A stretch of 64,000 nt of DNA from Mesorhizobium sp. (GTDB taxonomy: Bacteria > Pseudomonadota > Alphaproteobacteria > Rhizobiales > Rhizobiaceae), in NCBI RefSeq assembly GCF_017306545.1, contig NZ_JAFKID010000017.1, positions 1 through 64,000 on the forward strand. Reading direction: 5' to 3'. Below, one piece after another: positions 1-7,666 of this stretch. The notes below the pieces were generated by a model, which made no database searches, had not been told where the DNA came from, and saw only the letters and a list, made by a program, of their open reading frames with translations. How positions within the stretch are numbered: the stretch's first letter is position 1; every line of letters begins with the position of its first letter. Both the position numbers and the translations under genes were made by a program.

Positions 1-75
1 GTCAAGGGGGAGGGGAACGCAGGGCGCGGCAGTTCCCCCTCCCCCTTGAGGGGAGGGGTTAGGGGTGGGGGTATC
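1..75. repeat. G/C-rich palindromic intergenic repeat, partial copy
   Basis: The stretch holds C-runs facing G-runs (CCCCCTCCCCCTTGAGGGG, then GGGGTTAGGGGTGGGGG). The same arms recur in the elements at 51576-51747 and 55594-55763. This copy lacks the CATATG ends seen in those two and may continue left of the window. It lies just downstream of the pgl stop codon, so it may fold in the mRNA, but there is no clean T-tract to make it a terminator. Confidence 0.6.
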
Positions 76-91
76 TTTCCGCAACCCGACA

Positions 92-814
92 TCACGGCGC
101 CCAAAACACCTCGACGGGCCGGGGCGAGGCGTCGAGCACGGCGCGGATCGGCAATTGCGGCCCCTTGGCCGTCGCCCCATTGTTCATCGCTTTGTCGAAG
201 GTCGTGCGTTTTTCGTCGCCCTCGATATGCAGCGCCAGAAAACCGGCCGCGACGATGCGCGGCAGGGTCAGCGTCAACCGCTGCTCGCCGGCACTGTCGG
301 CATGGACCGGCATCAGATCCAGACTGTTTTCCGGGTCGAGCAGCGCCGGCAGTTCGCGCGCATCGGGGAAGAAGGAAGCGGTGTGACCGTCGCTGCCCAT
401 GCCGAGGATGACGACGTCGAAGGGCAGCGGCAGAGCCGCGATCTCGCGATCACCGTCGGCTGCCGCTTCCGACAAATTCTCGCCTTGACGGAACAGCGGC
501 ACGAAGCGTGCCGCAGCCGCCCTGCCCTGCAAAAGTTTGCCTGTCACGAGCGCCGCGTTCGAGCGTGGCGAGGACGGGGGTACGAAGCGTTCGTCGACTA
601 GCGTCACGATGACCCGGTCCCAAGCGATCGGCTGGCCGGAAAGAACCTCGAACAGGCGCGCCGGCGTGGTACCGCCTGAGACGGCCAGCAGCGCGACGCC
701 CCGGCGCTCGACGGCGGCCGAAAGCAGCCCGGCGATGCGGGCGGCGAGCGATGCAGCCAGTGCCTCGCGGTCGGCGAACTCGTTCCAGTGGAAGCTTTCC
801 GTCATCGCGCTCAA
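92..814 (-). CDS. pgl: 6-phosphogluconolactonase
   Basis: Hydrolyses 6-phosphogluconolactone to 6-phosphogluconate in the cytosol, the step after Zwf in the Entner-Doudoroff and pentose phosphate routes. The 240-residue protein has the family length. It shows the sugar-phosphate loop SGGTTPARLFE near residues 46-56, the LVDERFVPPSSPRSN block near 72-86 and the GMGSDGHTASFFP block near 138-150, all typical of the 6PGL/glucosamine-phosphate isomerase fold. The start overlaps the zwf stop by four bases (ATGA), which implies translational coupling in a zwf-pgl operon. In many rhizobia edd follows; that would lie left of the window and is not seen. Confidence 0.95.
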   Translation of the reverse strand: MSAMTESFHWNEFADREALAASLAARIAGLLSAAVERRGVALLAVSGGTTPARLFEVLSGQPIAWDRVIVTLVDERFVPPSSPRSNAALVTGKLLQGRAAAARFVPLFRQGENLSEAAADGDREIAALPLPFDVVILGMGSDGHTASFFPDARELPALLDPENSLDLMPVHADSAGEQRLTLTLPRIVAAGFLALHIEGDEKRTTFDKAMNNGATAKGPQLPIRAVLDASPRPVEVFWAP

Positions 815-2280
815 TTGCTCTCGTGCCAGGTGCGGCCGTCGCGCTCGATCAGCGCGATGGAGGAGGACGGCCCCCAGGTGCCGGCGGTGTAGCCCTGCGC
901 TTCCTGTCCGTTCTGCTCCCAGGCTTTCAGGATCGGGTCGATCCAGCTCCAGGCCGCTTCCACCTCGTCGCGGCGCATGAACAGCGTCTGGTTGCCGCGC
1001 ACCACGTCCATGACCAAGCGCTCATAGGCATCCGGGGCACGGCTGTGGAAGGACTGGGCGAAGCTCATGTCGAGCGGGATTTGCCTGAGCCGCATGCCGC
1101 CCGGACCGGGGTCCTTGACCATCAGGTACTGTTTGACGCCCTCGTTGGGTTGCAGGCGGATGACCAGTTGGTTGGGGCTTATGTTGCCGGCGCTCTCGCC
1201 GAAGATCGAATGCGGGATCTGCTTGAACTCGATGACGATCTCGGAGACGCGCGTCGCCAGCCGCTTGCCGGTGCGCAGGTAGAACGGCACGCCGGCCCAG
1301 CGCCAGTTGGCGATCTCGGCCTTGATGGCGACGAAAGTCTCGGTATCGGAACCGTGGCCCAGCTCCTCGACATAACCTTCGACCGGGCCGCCGGCGGAAG
1401 CGCCGGCGCGGTATTGGCCGCGCACCGTCAGCTTCGGCGCCTCGTGGCCGTTGATGCGCTTCAGCGCGCGCAGCACCTTCAGCTTCTCGTCGCGCACGGC
1501 GTCTGCGTCCATCGAGGACGGCGCCTCCATGGCGACAAGGCAGAGCAGTTGCAGCATGTGGTTCTGCACCATGTCGCGCAGGGCGCCGGCCTTGTCGTAG
1601 TAGGTGACGCGATCCTCCAGCCCGACCGTCTCGGCCACCGTGATCTGCACATGGTCGATATGGGCGGAGTTCCACAGCGGCTCGTAGAGCATGTTGGCGA
1701 AGCGCAGCGCCATCAGGTTCTGCACCGTCTCCTTGCCGAGATAGTGATCGATGCGGAAGATCTGCTGCTCGCCGAAATCGTCGCCGACGAGATCGTTCAG
1801 GGCGCGGGCCGAAGCGAGGTCGCGGCCGATCGGCTTTTCCACCACGATGCGCGAGTTGGGCGTGATCAGCTTATGCTCCCGCAACTGGTGCGAAATATCG
1901 CCGAACAGCGACGGCGACACCGCCATGTAGAAGGCGCGGATACGGTCGCTGTCGCCGACCGCCTTTTTCAGCTCGTCGAAGCCGGCGCCGGTGGTGGCGT
2001 CGGCCGACACGTAGGAAAAGCGGGCGAGGAACCTTTCCAGTTCCTTCTCGTCGATATCGTCGGCCTTGACGTGATCGATGATCGCCTTGCGGGCGAAGGC
2101 CTGGAAGTCGGCGTCGGACAATTTCGCGCGCGAGGTGCCGATGATGCGCGTCGGCTCGCTGAACTGATGGTCGCGCTGGCGATAGTAGAGCGCCGGCAGG
2201 AGCTTGCGCTCGGCAAGGTCGCCGGTGCCGCCGAAAACGATGAAGTCGAAAGGGTCGACGGGAATGATCTGGCTGGTCAT
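811..2280 (-). CDS. zwf: Glucose-6-phosphate 1-dehydrogenase
   Basis: Oxidises glucose 6-phosphate to 6-phosphogluconolactone with NAD(P)+. The N-terminal Rossmann motif FGGTGDLAERKLLPAL and the active-site block RIDHYLGKETVQNL are present, as is EKPIGRDL. The length of about 489 residues is normal. I prefer the ATG at 2280; a TTG at 2295 in frame would add five residues. The gene reads divergently from the aldehyde dehydrogenase, and the shared gap is AT-rich around 2322-2347, where its promoter probably lies. It leads a two-gene operon with pgl inside this window. Confidence 0.97.
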   Translation of the reverse strand: MTSQIIPVDPFDFIVFGGTGDLAERKLLPALYYRQRDHQFSEPTRIIGTSRAKLSDADFQAFARKAIIDHVKADDIDEKELERFLARFSYVSADATTGAGFDELKKAVGDSDRIRAFYMAVSPSLFGDISHQLREHKLITPNSRIVVEKPIGRDLASARALNDLVGDDFGEQQIFRIDHYLGKETVQNLMALRFANMLYEPLWNSAHIDHVQITVAETVGLEDRVTYYDKAGALRDMVQNHMLQLLCLVAMEAPSSMDADAVRDEKLKVLRALKRINGHEAPKLTVRGQYRAGASAGGPVEGYVEELGHGSDTETFVAIKAEIANWRWAGVPFYLRTGKRLATRVSEIVIEFKQIPHSIFGESAGNISPNQLVIRLQPNEGVKQYLMVKDPGPGGMRLRQIPLDMSFAQSFHSRAPDAYERLVMDVVRGNQTLFMRRDEVEAAWSWIDPILKAWEQNGQEAQGYTAGTWGPSSSIALIERDGRTWHESN

Positions 2281-2474
2281 GCTCTGTTCGCTCAAAGGCC
2301 GGTCGATGCGACGGGGCCGGTATAATCTAATCGATTTAAATTTACCAGTGGCAAGGTGTCACAGCAGCGCCCTTTCTACTGGCCCAATGTGCCGACCTCA
2401 TGACCGGCAACAACCCGATGCCGCTTGGCGCCGCACTATGATATAGCGCGGCCACGGCAGAAAAGGAGCACGCG

Positions 2475-3950
2475 ATGGACAAGCCTCATTCCAGCAGAGC
2501 CGCCGAAGGGCGCGCCTGGCGGCAGGTTATCGGCGGCAGGCAGGCCGACGCGCTGTCGGGCGAACGCCTCGACGTCGCCTGCCCTTCAAACGGCGAAAAT
2601 TTCGCCTCGATCCCGGCGGCGGGCAAGGAGGACATCGATCTTGCCGTGCGTGCCGCCCGCACCGCTTTCGACGACGGGCCGTGGTCGAAGACGCCGGCGG
2701 TGGAACGCGGCCGGCTGCTCACCCGGCTCGGCCTTCTGGTCGAGAAGCACGGCGAGGAACTGGCGGCGCTGGAATCGCGCGACACCGGCAAGCCTGCGCG
2801 GCAGGGCAAGGCGGACGTCACCGCCACCATGCGCTATTACGAATTCTACGGCGGTGCTGCCGACAAGATCCATGGCGACACCATTCCCTTCCTCGACGGC
2901 TATACGGCGCTGACCTTGCGCGAGCCGCACGGTGTGGTCGCCGGCATCATTCCTTGGAACTATCCGTTGCAGATCCTCGCCCGCGTCGCCGGTGCGGCGC
3001 TCGCCATGGGCAACACGCTGGTGGTCAAGCCGGCCGAGGACGCCTCGCTGACCACCATCCGCATCGCCGAACTCGCGCTGGAAGCGGGTTTTCCCGAGGG
3101 CGTCTTCAACGTCGTCACCGGCTACGGCCGCGATGCGGGCGCCGCCCTTTCCGCCCATCCGATAGTCGACTACGTCACCTTCACCGGGTCGCCGGCCACC
3201 GGCACGGCGATCCAGCAGGCGGCGGCCGCCAACAATCGCGGCGTCACCATGGAACTCGGCGGCAAGTCGCCGCAGATCGTCTTCGCCGACTCAGATCTCG
3301 AGAAGGCGCTGCCGGTGCTGGTCAACGCCATCATCCAGAACGGCGGCCAGACCTGCTCGGCCGGCAGCCGGGTGCTGATCGAAAAGCCGATCTACGAGAA
3401 GGTCGCGACCGCCCTCGCCGAACGCTTTTCCAAACTGGTCGCCGGCCCGCACGATGCCGACCTCGACCTCGGCGCGCTCATCAACCGGCGCCAGCAGCAG
3501 CGCGTATCGGCGATGGTCACTGATGCCGAACAGGCCGAGACCAAAGTGCTGGCGCGCGGCTCCATCGCCAAGGACGCGCCGGAAGGCGGTTACTATTTCG
3601 CGCCGGCCCTGTTCGGCGCCGTCGAGCCGTCCTCCACCATAGCGCAGGAAGAAGTGTTCGGCCCGGTGTTGGCGCTGTTTTCCTTCGACGGCGAGGAGGA
3701 AGCCGTGCGGCTCGCCAACGGCACCGAATACGGGCTGGTCGCCGGTATCTGGACGAAGGACGGCGCGCGCCAGCATCGGCTCGCCAAACGCGTGCGTTCC
3801 GGCCAAGTGTTCGTCAACGGCTACGGCGCCGGGGGCGGCATCGAGCTTCCCTTCGGCGGCTTCAAGCGGTCGGGCCACGGCCGCGAGAAAGGCTTCGAGG
3901 CCCTCTACGACATGTCGGCAACCAAGACGGTGGTGTTCAACCATGGGTGA
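2475..3950 (+). CDS. NAD(P)-dependent aldehyde dehydrogenase
   Basis: A 491-residue member of the aldehyde dehydrogenase superfamily, which oxidises an aldehyde to an acid in the cytosol. Visible motifs are IPWNYPLQI (cofactor loop), FTGSPATGT, MELGGKSP with the general-base Glu at 260, and GGQTCSAGSR with the catalytic Cys at 294; EEVFGPV follows. An AAGGAG ribosome site lies about eight bases before the ATG. The gene overlaps the next SDR gene by eight bases, so the pair probably acts on one pathway, for example alcohol to aldehyde to acid. It resembles betaine/gamma-aminobutyraldehyde-type enzymes, but the substrate cannot be read from the sequence. Confidence 0.93.
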   Translation: MDKPHSSRAAEGRAWRQVIGGRQADALSGERLDVACPSNGENFASIPAAGKEDIDLAVRAARTAFDDGPWSKTPAVERGRLLTRLGLLVEKHGEELAALESRDTGKPARQGKADVTATMRYYEFYGGAADKIHGDTIPFLDGYTALTLREPHGVVAGIIPWNYPLQILARVAGAALAMGNTLVVKPAEDASLTTIRIAELALEAGFPEGVFNVVTGYGRDAGAALSAHPIVDYVTFTGSPATGTAIQQAAAANNRGVTMELGGKSPQIVFADSDLEKALPVLVNAIIQNGGQTCSAGSRVLIEKPIYEKVATALAERFSKLVAGPHDADLDLGALINRRQQQRVSAMVTDAEQAETKVLARGSIAKDAPEGGYYFAPALFGAVEPSSTIAQEEVFGPVLALFSFDGEEEAVRLANGTEYGLVAGIWTKDGARQHRLAKRVRSGQVFVNGYGAGGGIELPFGGFKRSGHGREKGFEALYDMSATKTVVFNHG

Positions 3951-4695
3951 GCGTTTGAAAGACAAGGTCGCGATCGTCACCGGTGCCGCTTCCGGCTTCG
4001 GCGAGGGCATGGCGAAGCGCTTCGCCGAGGAAGGCGCCCGTGTGGTCGTCTCGGATATCAACGCCAAGGGCGCCGAGCGGGTCGCCGGCGAGATCGGCAA
4101 GGCGGCCATCTGGACGCAGACCGACGTGTCGCAGGCTTCGGAATTCGAGGAAATGGCGAAGGCGGCGCTGGATGCCTTCGGCCGCATCGACATCATGGTC
4201 AACAATGCCGGCTTCACCCACCGCAACGGCGACATGCTGGGCGTCGACGAGGCGACCTTCGACCTCATCACCGCCGTCAACATCAAGGCGATCTACCACG
4301 CCGCGCTGACCGTCGTGCCGATCATGGAAAAGCAGGGCGGCGGCGTCATCCTGACCACTGCTTCCACGGCGGGCCTGAGGCCGCGGCCGGGGCTGACCTG
4401 GTACAACGCCTCCAAGGGCTGGGCGATCACCGCCACCAAGTCGATGGCGGTGGAACTGGCGCCGAAGAACATCCGCGTCAACTGTCTGTGCCCCGTCGCC
4501 GGCGACACCGGCATGCTGGCGCAGTTCATGGGCGAGGACACGCCGGAACTGCGGGCGAAATTTCGCGCCTCGATCCCGCTCGGCCGGCTTTCGACGCCGC
4601 TCGACATCGCCAACGCCGCCCTGTGGCTGGCCTCCGACGAGGCAGCCTTCATCACCGGCGTGGCGCTGGAGGTGGACGGCGGCCGCTGCATCTGA
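3943..4695 (+). CDS. SDR family oxidoreductase
   Basis: A 250-residue classical short-chain dehydrogenase. It has the cofactor motif TGAASGFGEG near residues 14-23, NNAG near 87-90, the catalytic Tyr and Lys in WYNASKG, and the C-terminal LEVDGG motif. It uses NAD(P)H in the cytosol to interconvert an alcohol and a ketone or aldehyde. Family members are often called glucose 1-dehydrogenase or 3-oxoacyl-ACP reductase by default, and I would not assign either. Its start lies inside the end of the upstream aldehyde dehydrogenase, so the two are co-translated. Confidence 0.93.
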   Translation: MGERLKDKVAIVTGAASGFGEGMAKRFAEEGARVVVSDINAKGAERVAGEIGKAAIWTQTDVSQASEFEEMAKAALDAFGRIDIMVNNAGFTHRNGDMLGVDEATFDLITAVNIKAIYHAALTVVPIMEKQGGGVILTTASTAGLRPRPGLTWYNASKGWAITATKSMAVELAPKNIRVNCLCPVAGDTGMLAQFMGEDTPELRAKFRASIPLGRLSTPLDIANAALWLASDEAAFITGVALEVDGGRCI

Positions 4696-4888
4696 GGGAC
4701 CGGCTGGAAATTCCGCGAGGTTGGGCCGCAAACGGCGCCCGGCGGCGCTTCGGTGCTGACGTACCTGATGTACGCTCCGCTCCGGTGCTCGCCAGATCCT
4801 GCTTTGGTCGCTGCACCTATCCGTGATTGCGCTTCAGCCTGACGACTTTTCAAAAGGTCTTTAAGCAGCCGATGTCCGCAGGCGGCGC

Positions 4889-5746
4889 TCAGCCGTCGCG
4901 GTCGACAAAGCTCTTATAGATAAAGCCGTGCTTGCCCTTGTAGACGACCTCGCACCAGGACTTGCAGGAGATCACCTGAACCGCGGTCTTCGCCGGAATG
5001 GTACCGATGGCGGCAGCGCCCTTCTTCGGGCCGGAGCGCATGGTGACGCCGCGCAGGATATGGCCGTTGGCGGCAGCGCCCGCCTGTTCCGTCGCCGTTT
5101 CAGGTTTCGCTCCCGGAATGGCCGCCGTCGCGGCTTTCGGATCGGGCTGGGCATGCGCGGGCGGCTCTTCGGCGGGCGGAGCTTTGGCCGCCACATCGGC
5201 GCTCCCGTCGTCGGCACCCGCATCCATCGCCGCGCCATCTTCTTCGGCAAAGGCCGACTTGGCCGCATCGCCATCGGGTTTGGCGGCGGTATCGACGGCG
5301 ACGGCCTTGGCGTCGATGGCCTTGACATCGACGGGAGCCGGCTTGCTCTGACCCTGCCAGCGCGGATCGCTTTGGCCGAGAGCCGAGACATCGGCCTCGG
5401 CCACAGCCTGCGGCGCCACCGCATCGGCTTTCGGCGCCACCTTGCTGGAGACGACCGATGCGGCGCCTGCCACTTCCGTCGCCTGCGGCTTCACTCCATC
5501 GGCGCCATCGGCCTGCGGGCGGACTTCGGCGAAAGCCGGCCTTTCGCCGGACGGCATGGCGAGCCACAGGGCCGTACCGGCGATGCCGAGCAAGGCGACA
5601 GTGCCCACCGCGGCGATGACCAGATGGGAATTGGCCTTGAGTTCCTGCCAGAAGGACGGCCGGACATCATAGCCGAACTGAATGGAATAACGTTGCTTCT
5701 TCGGCGAGCCGAAACCGAAAAGCCCCTTCACTCCAGTAACCTCCAT
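4889..5746 (-). CDS. Membrane-anchored SH3-domain protein
   Basis: A 285-residue protein in three parts: a short cytoplasmic N-terminus, one transmembrane helix at about residues 41-64 (hydrophobic, no cleavage site), then a long Ala/Pro/Asp-rich linker at about 65-225 and a bacterial SH3 domain at about 228-282 containing RSGPKKGAAAIG, a Cys-x-x-x-Cys pair (CKSWC) and GFIYKSFV. Such SH3 domains usually sit in the periplasm and are thought to bind cell-wall material. No enzyme domain is seen. It stands alone, convergent with the SDR gene and tandem with puuB. Function is unknown beyond a probable envelope role. Confidence 0.8.
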   Translation of the reverse strand: MEVTGVKGLFGFGSPKKQRYSIQFGYDVRPSFWQELKANSHLVIAAVGTVALLGIAGTALWLAMPSGERPAFAEVRPQADGADGVKPQATEVAGAASVVSSKVAPKADAVAPQAVAEADVSALGQSDPRWQGQSKPAPVDVKAIDAKAVAVDTAAKPDGDAAKSAFAEEDGAAMDAGADDGSADVAAKAPPAEEPPAHAQPDPKAATAAIPGAKPETATEQAGAAANGHILRGVTMRSGPKKGAAAIGTIPAKTAVQVISCKSWCEVVYKGKHGFIYKSFVDRDG

Positions 5747-5901
5747 GCAGGGCCGACGTTCTTTTCCGAAGCGTAGCGCTGCGGTTTGCGTCCGTCCCTT
5801 TTTGCGGCGGCACCTTCTCTACGGGAAGGTCTGGCCGGCTGGACAAGTTAACGCATTAATTGTGGCATTACTACGCCGGCGTCGTTTGCGGCGGTTTCCA
5901 T

Positions 5902-7188
5902 TCACAGACGATCGCGCAAAGCGTACCAGTTGAGCGCCAGGAAGAGCAGCGGCGCGCGCAGGCGTCGTCCGCCGGGGAACGGCGGGATCTTCAGGTCTTC
6001 GATCAGTTTCAGCCGATCGCGGTTGCCCGATACCGTCTCGGCATAGAGCTTGCCGACGAAGTTCGACAGCATGACGCCGTGGCCGGAATAGCCGCCGGCG
6101 GAAATGACGTTCGGCATGACCTCGCGCACGAAAGGCTTGCGCGGCAGCGTGATGCCGACATAGCCGCCCCAGCCATGGGTGATCTCGACATCCTTCAGCT
6201 GCGGATAGATCTCCGCGATCTGACGGCGGATATGGATGTGGATATCCTTCGGGTCGTTGACGGCGTAAATCTCGCGGCCGCCGAACAAAAGCCGCCCGTC
6301 CGGCGTCTTGCGGAAATAGCGCACGACGAAACGGGAATCGTCCACCGCCTCCCAGCCGGGCAGCACCGGGCTGTCGGCGCCCAGCGGCACGGTGGCGCCG
6401 ATGAAGGAGCCGATCGGCATGACATGCGCGGCGCTCACCGGCTCCAGCGTGCCGCCATAGGCGTTGACGGCGATCAGGCATTTTTGCGCGGTGACGGTGC
6501 CGCGCGGCGTCGTCACCCGGACCTTGCCGCCGGAAGAGGAAAGGCCAGCGACGGCGGTATTCTCGAACAGATGCGCGCCCGCCGACGCAGCGGCCCTGGC
6601 CGTGCCGACGACCAGTTTCAAGGGATGGATATGGCCGGTGCCGGTGTCGCGCGTCCCACCGAAATAGACGGCTGAGCCGAGCCGCTCGGCCGTCTCCCGC
6701 CGGTCCATGAAGGCGATATGCGGATAGCCGAAACGGCCCGCCATCAGGTCGGCGTGCTTGCGGTAGGCATCGACATAGCGCGGCTTGTGCGCCACCGACA
6801 TCTGGCCCGGCCGATAGTCGATGTCGATGGCGTTGGCTTGCGCAAATTCCAGCAGGTGCGCCTTGGCCTCCTCGGCAAGGTCGAACAGCGCCTTGGCGCG
6901 GGTGAACCCGTATTCCGCTTCCAGCTCCTCGGCCCAGGCGCGCTGGCCGGTGCCGAGCTGGCCGCCGTTGCGCCCCGAAGCGCCGTCGCCGAACCGATGC
7001 GCCTCGACCAGCACGACATTGGTACCGGCCTTGGCCAGATGCGTGGCCGCGGACAGGCCGGTGAAGCCGCCGCCGACGATGACGACATCGCAACTGCGGT
7101 CGCCGTCGAGCGCCGGATAGTCCGGACGAAGACCGACACTGTCTTCGTACCAGGAACGGCCGGGGGAGATGGGGGATTGGTAAGGCAT
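5902..7188 (-). CDS. puuB: FAD-dependent oxidoreductase, gamma-glutamylputrescine oxidase type
   Basis: A 428-residue DAO-family flavoenzyme. The FAD motif VVIVGGGFTGLSAA lies near residue 34, followed by the GASGRNGGQLGTGQ stretch typical of PuuB/OrdL proteins, and YSGHGVMLSNFVGK near the C-terminus. Family members oxidise gamma-glutamylputrescine to the aldehyde with release of ammonia and peroxide. The assignment is supported by a gamma-glutamylputrescine synthetase-type gene upstream on the same strand, though the two are split by a small four-helix-bundle gene. Co-transcription across that insert is inferred. Confidence 0.85.
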   Translation of the reverse strand: MPYQSPISPGRSWYEDSVGLRPDYPALDGDRSCDVVIVGGGFTGLSAATHLAKAGTNVVLVEAHRFGDGASGRNGGQLGTGQRAWAEELEAEYGFTRAKALFDLAEEAKAHLLEFAQANAIDIDYRPGQMSVAHKPRYVDAYRKHADLMAGRFGYPHIAFMDRRETAERLGSAVYFGGTRDTGTGHIHPLKLVVGTARAAASAGAHLFENTAVAGLSSSGGKVRVTTPRGTVTAQKCLIAVNAYGGTLEPVSAAHVMPIGSFIGATVPLGADSPVLPGWEAVDDSRFVVRYFRKTPDGRLLFGGREIYAVNDPKDIHIHIRRQIAEIYPQLKDVEITHGWGGYVGITLPRKPFVREVMPNVISAGGYSGHGVMLSNFVGKLYAETVSGNRDRLKLIEDLKIPPFPGGRRLRAPLLFLALNWYALRDRL

Positions 7189-7202
7189 GATGAGGATGGG
7201 AG

Positions 7203-7219
7203 TAGGGGAATAAGGGAAT
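7203..7219 (+). repeat. Left arm of 17-bp inverted repeat around four-helix gene
   Basis: TAGGGGAATAAGGGAAT reads on the plus strand here and exactly in reverse complement at 7650-7666. It sits in a run of GGGAAT-like units (7195-7231) between the puuB start and the end of the four-helix-bundle gene. The repeat is unlike the surrounding coding sequence in base composition. Confidence 0.85.
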
Positions 7220-7254
7220 GGGGGAATAGGGCCAATTCGACTTAGAAAAAACCG

Positions 7255-7629
7255 CTAGTCCTTCGAGAGCCTACGAAGCAGGAGGCGGAGCAATTTTCCC
7301 ACGCTCTCGGTCGCGTCCAACAGAGGAACGAGTTGCCCATCCTCTGCCATCCCGGTTCGTTGCGCGATCAGCAGGTGCGTCTCGACTTCCTTGAGCGAGC
7401 CTTGAGCTATCCTGAGAAAATTCTCGTAAGCAGCACGCGTTTCACGACCATAGCCTTCGGCGATATTAGCGGGAACCGATGACGCAGCACGGCGGACCTG
7501 GCTCGTCAGCCCATATAATTCTTCTCGAGGCCATGCACGCGTTTCGGTATAGACGCCAACCGCCAGATCCATCGCCTGCTGCCACACCAGCAGGTCCTTA
7601 TGGGATTGGATCTTCGCAGTTATTGTCAC
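7255..7629 (-). CDS. Four helix bundle protein (23S rRNA intervening-sequence type)
   Basis: The 124-residue protein carries the family signature: HKDLLVWQQAMDLAVGVY near the start, then LTSQVRRAASSVPANIAEGYGR and LRIAQGSLKEVETHL. These are hallmarks of the S23/IVS-encoded four-helix-bundle family, distant relatives of the Avd protein of diversity-generating retroelements. The biochemical role of free-standing members is not known. The start is a GTG at 7629, and an AGGGG seven bases upstream is supplied by the flanking repeat. The gene lies between puuA and puuB on the same strand and is framed by a 17-bp inverted repeat, which suggests it arrived as a cassette. Confidence 0.9.
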   Translation of the reverse strand: MTITAKIQSHKDLLVWQQAMDLAVGVYTETRAWPREELYGLTSQVRRAASSVPANIAEGYGRETRAAYENFLRIAQGSLKEVETHLLIAQRTGMAEDGQLVPLLDATESVGKLLRLLLRRLSKD

Positions 7630-7649
7630 TCCTATTCCCCTACCGCCCT

Positions 7650-7666
7650 ATTCCCTTATTCCCCTA
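7650..7666 (-). repeat. Right arm of 17-bp inverted repeat; contains the puuA stop codon
   Basis: Exact reverse complement of 7203-7219. The TAG stop codon of the upstream puuA gene (7664-7666) is the first three bases of this arm, so the insertion appears to have fused to the very end of puuA. A second GGGGAATAGG unit between this arm and the four-helix gene may serve as that gene's ribosome binding site. Confidence 0.85.

Noticed and set aside
751-2325. A 524-codon open frame on the plus strand opposite zwf
   Set aside because: Antisense shadow of zwf, no recognisable domain, no ribosome site.
7195-7666. A 23S rRNA intervening sequence
   Set aside because: The protein family is of that type, but no rRNA sequence surrounds it; the neighbours are puuA and puuB.
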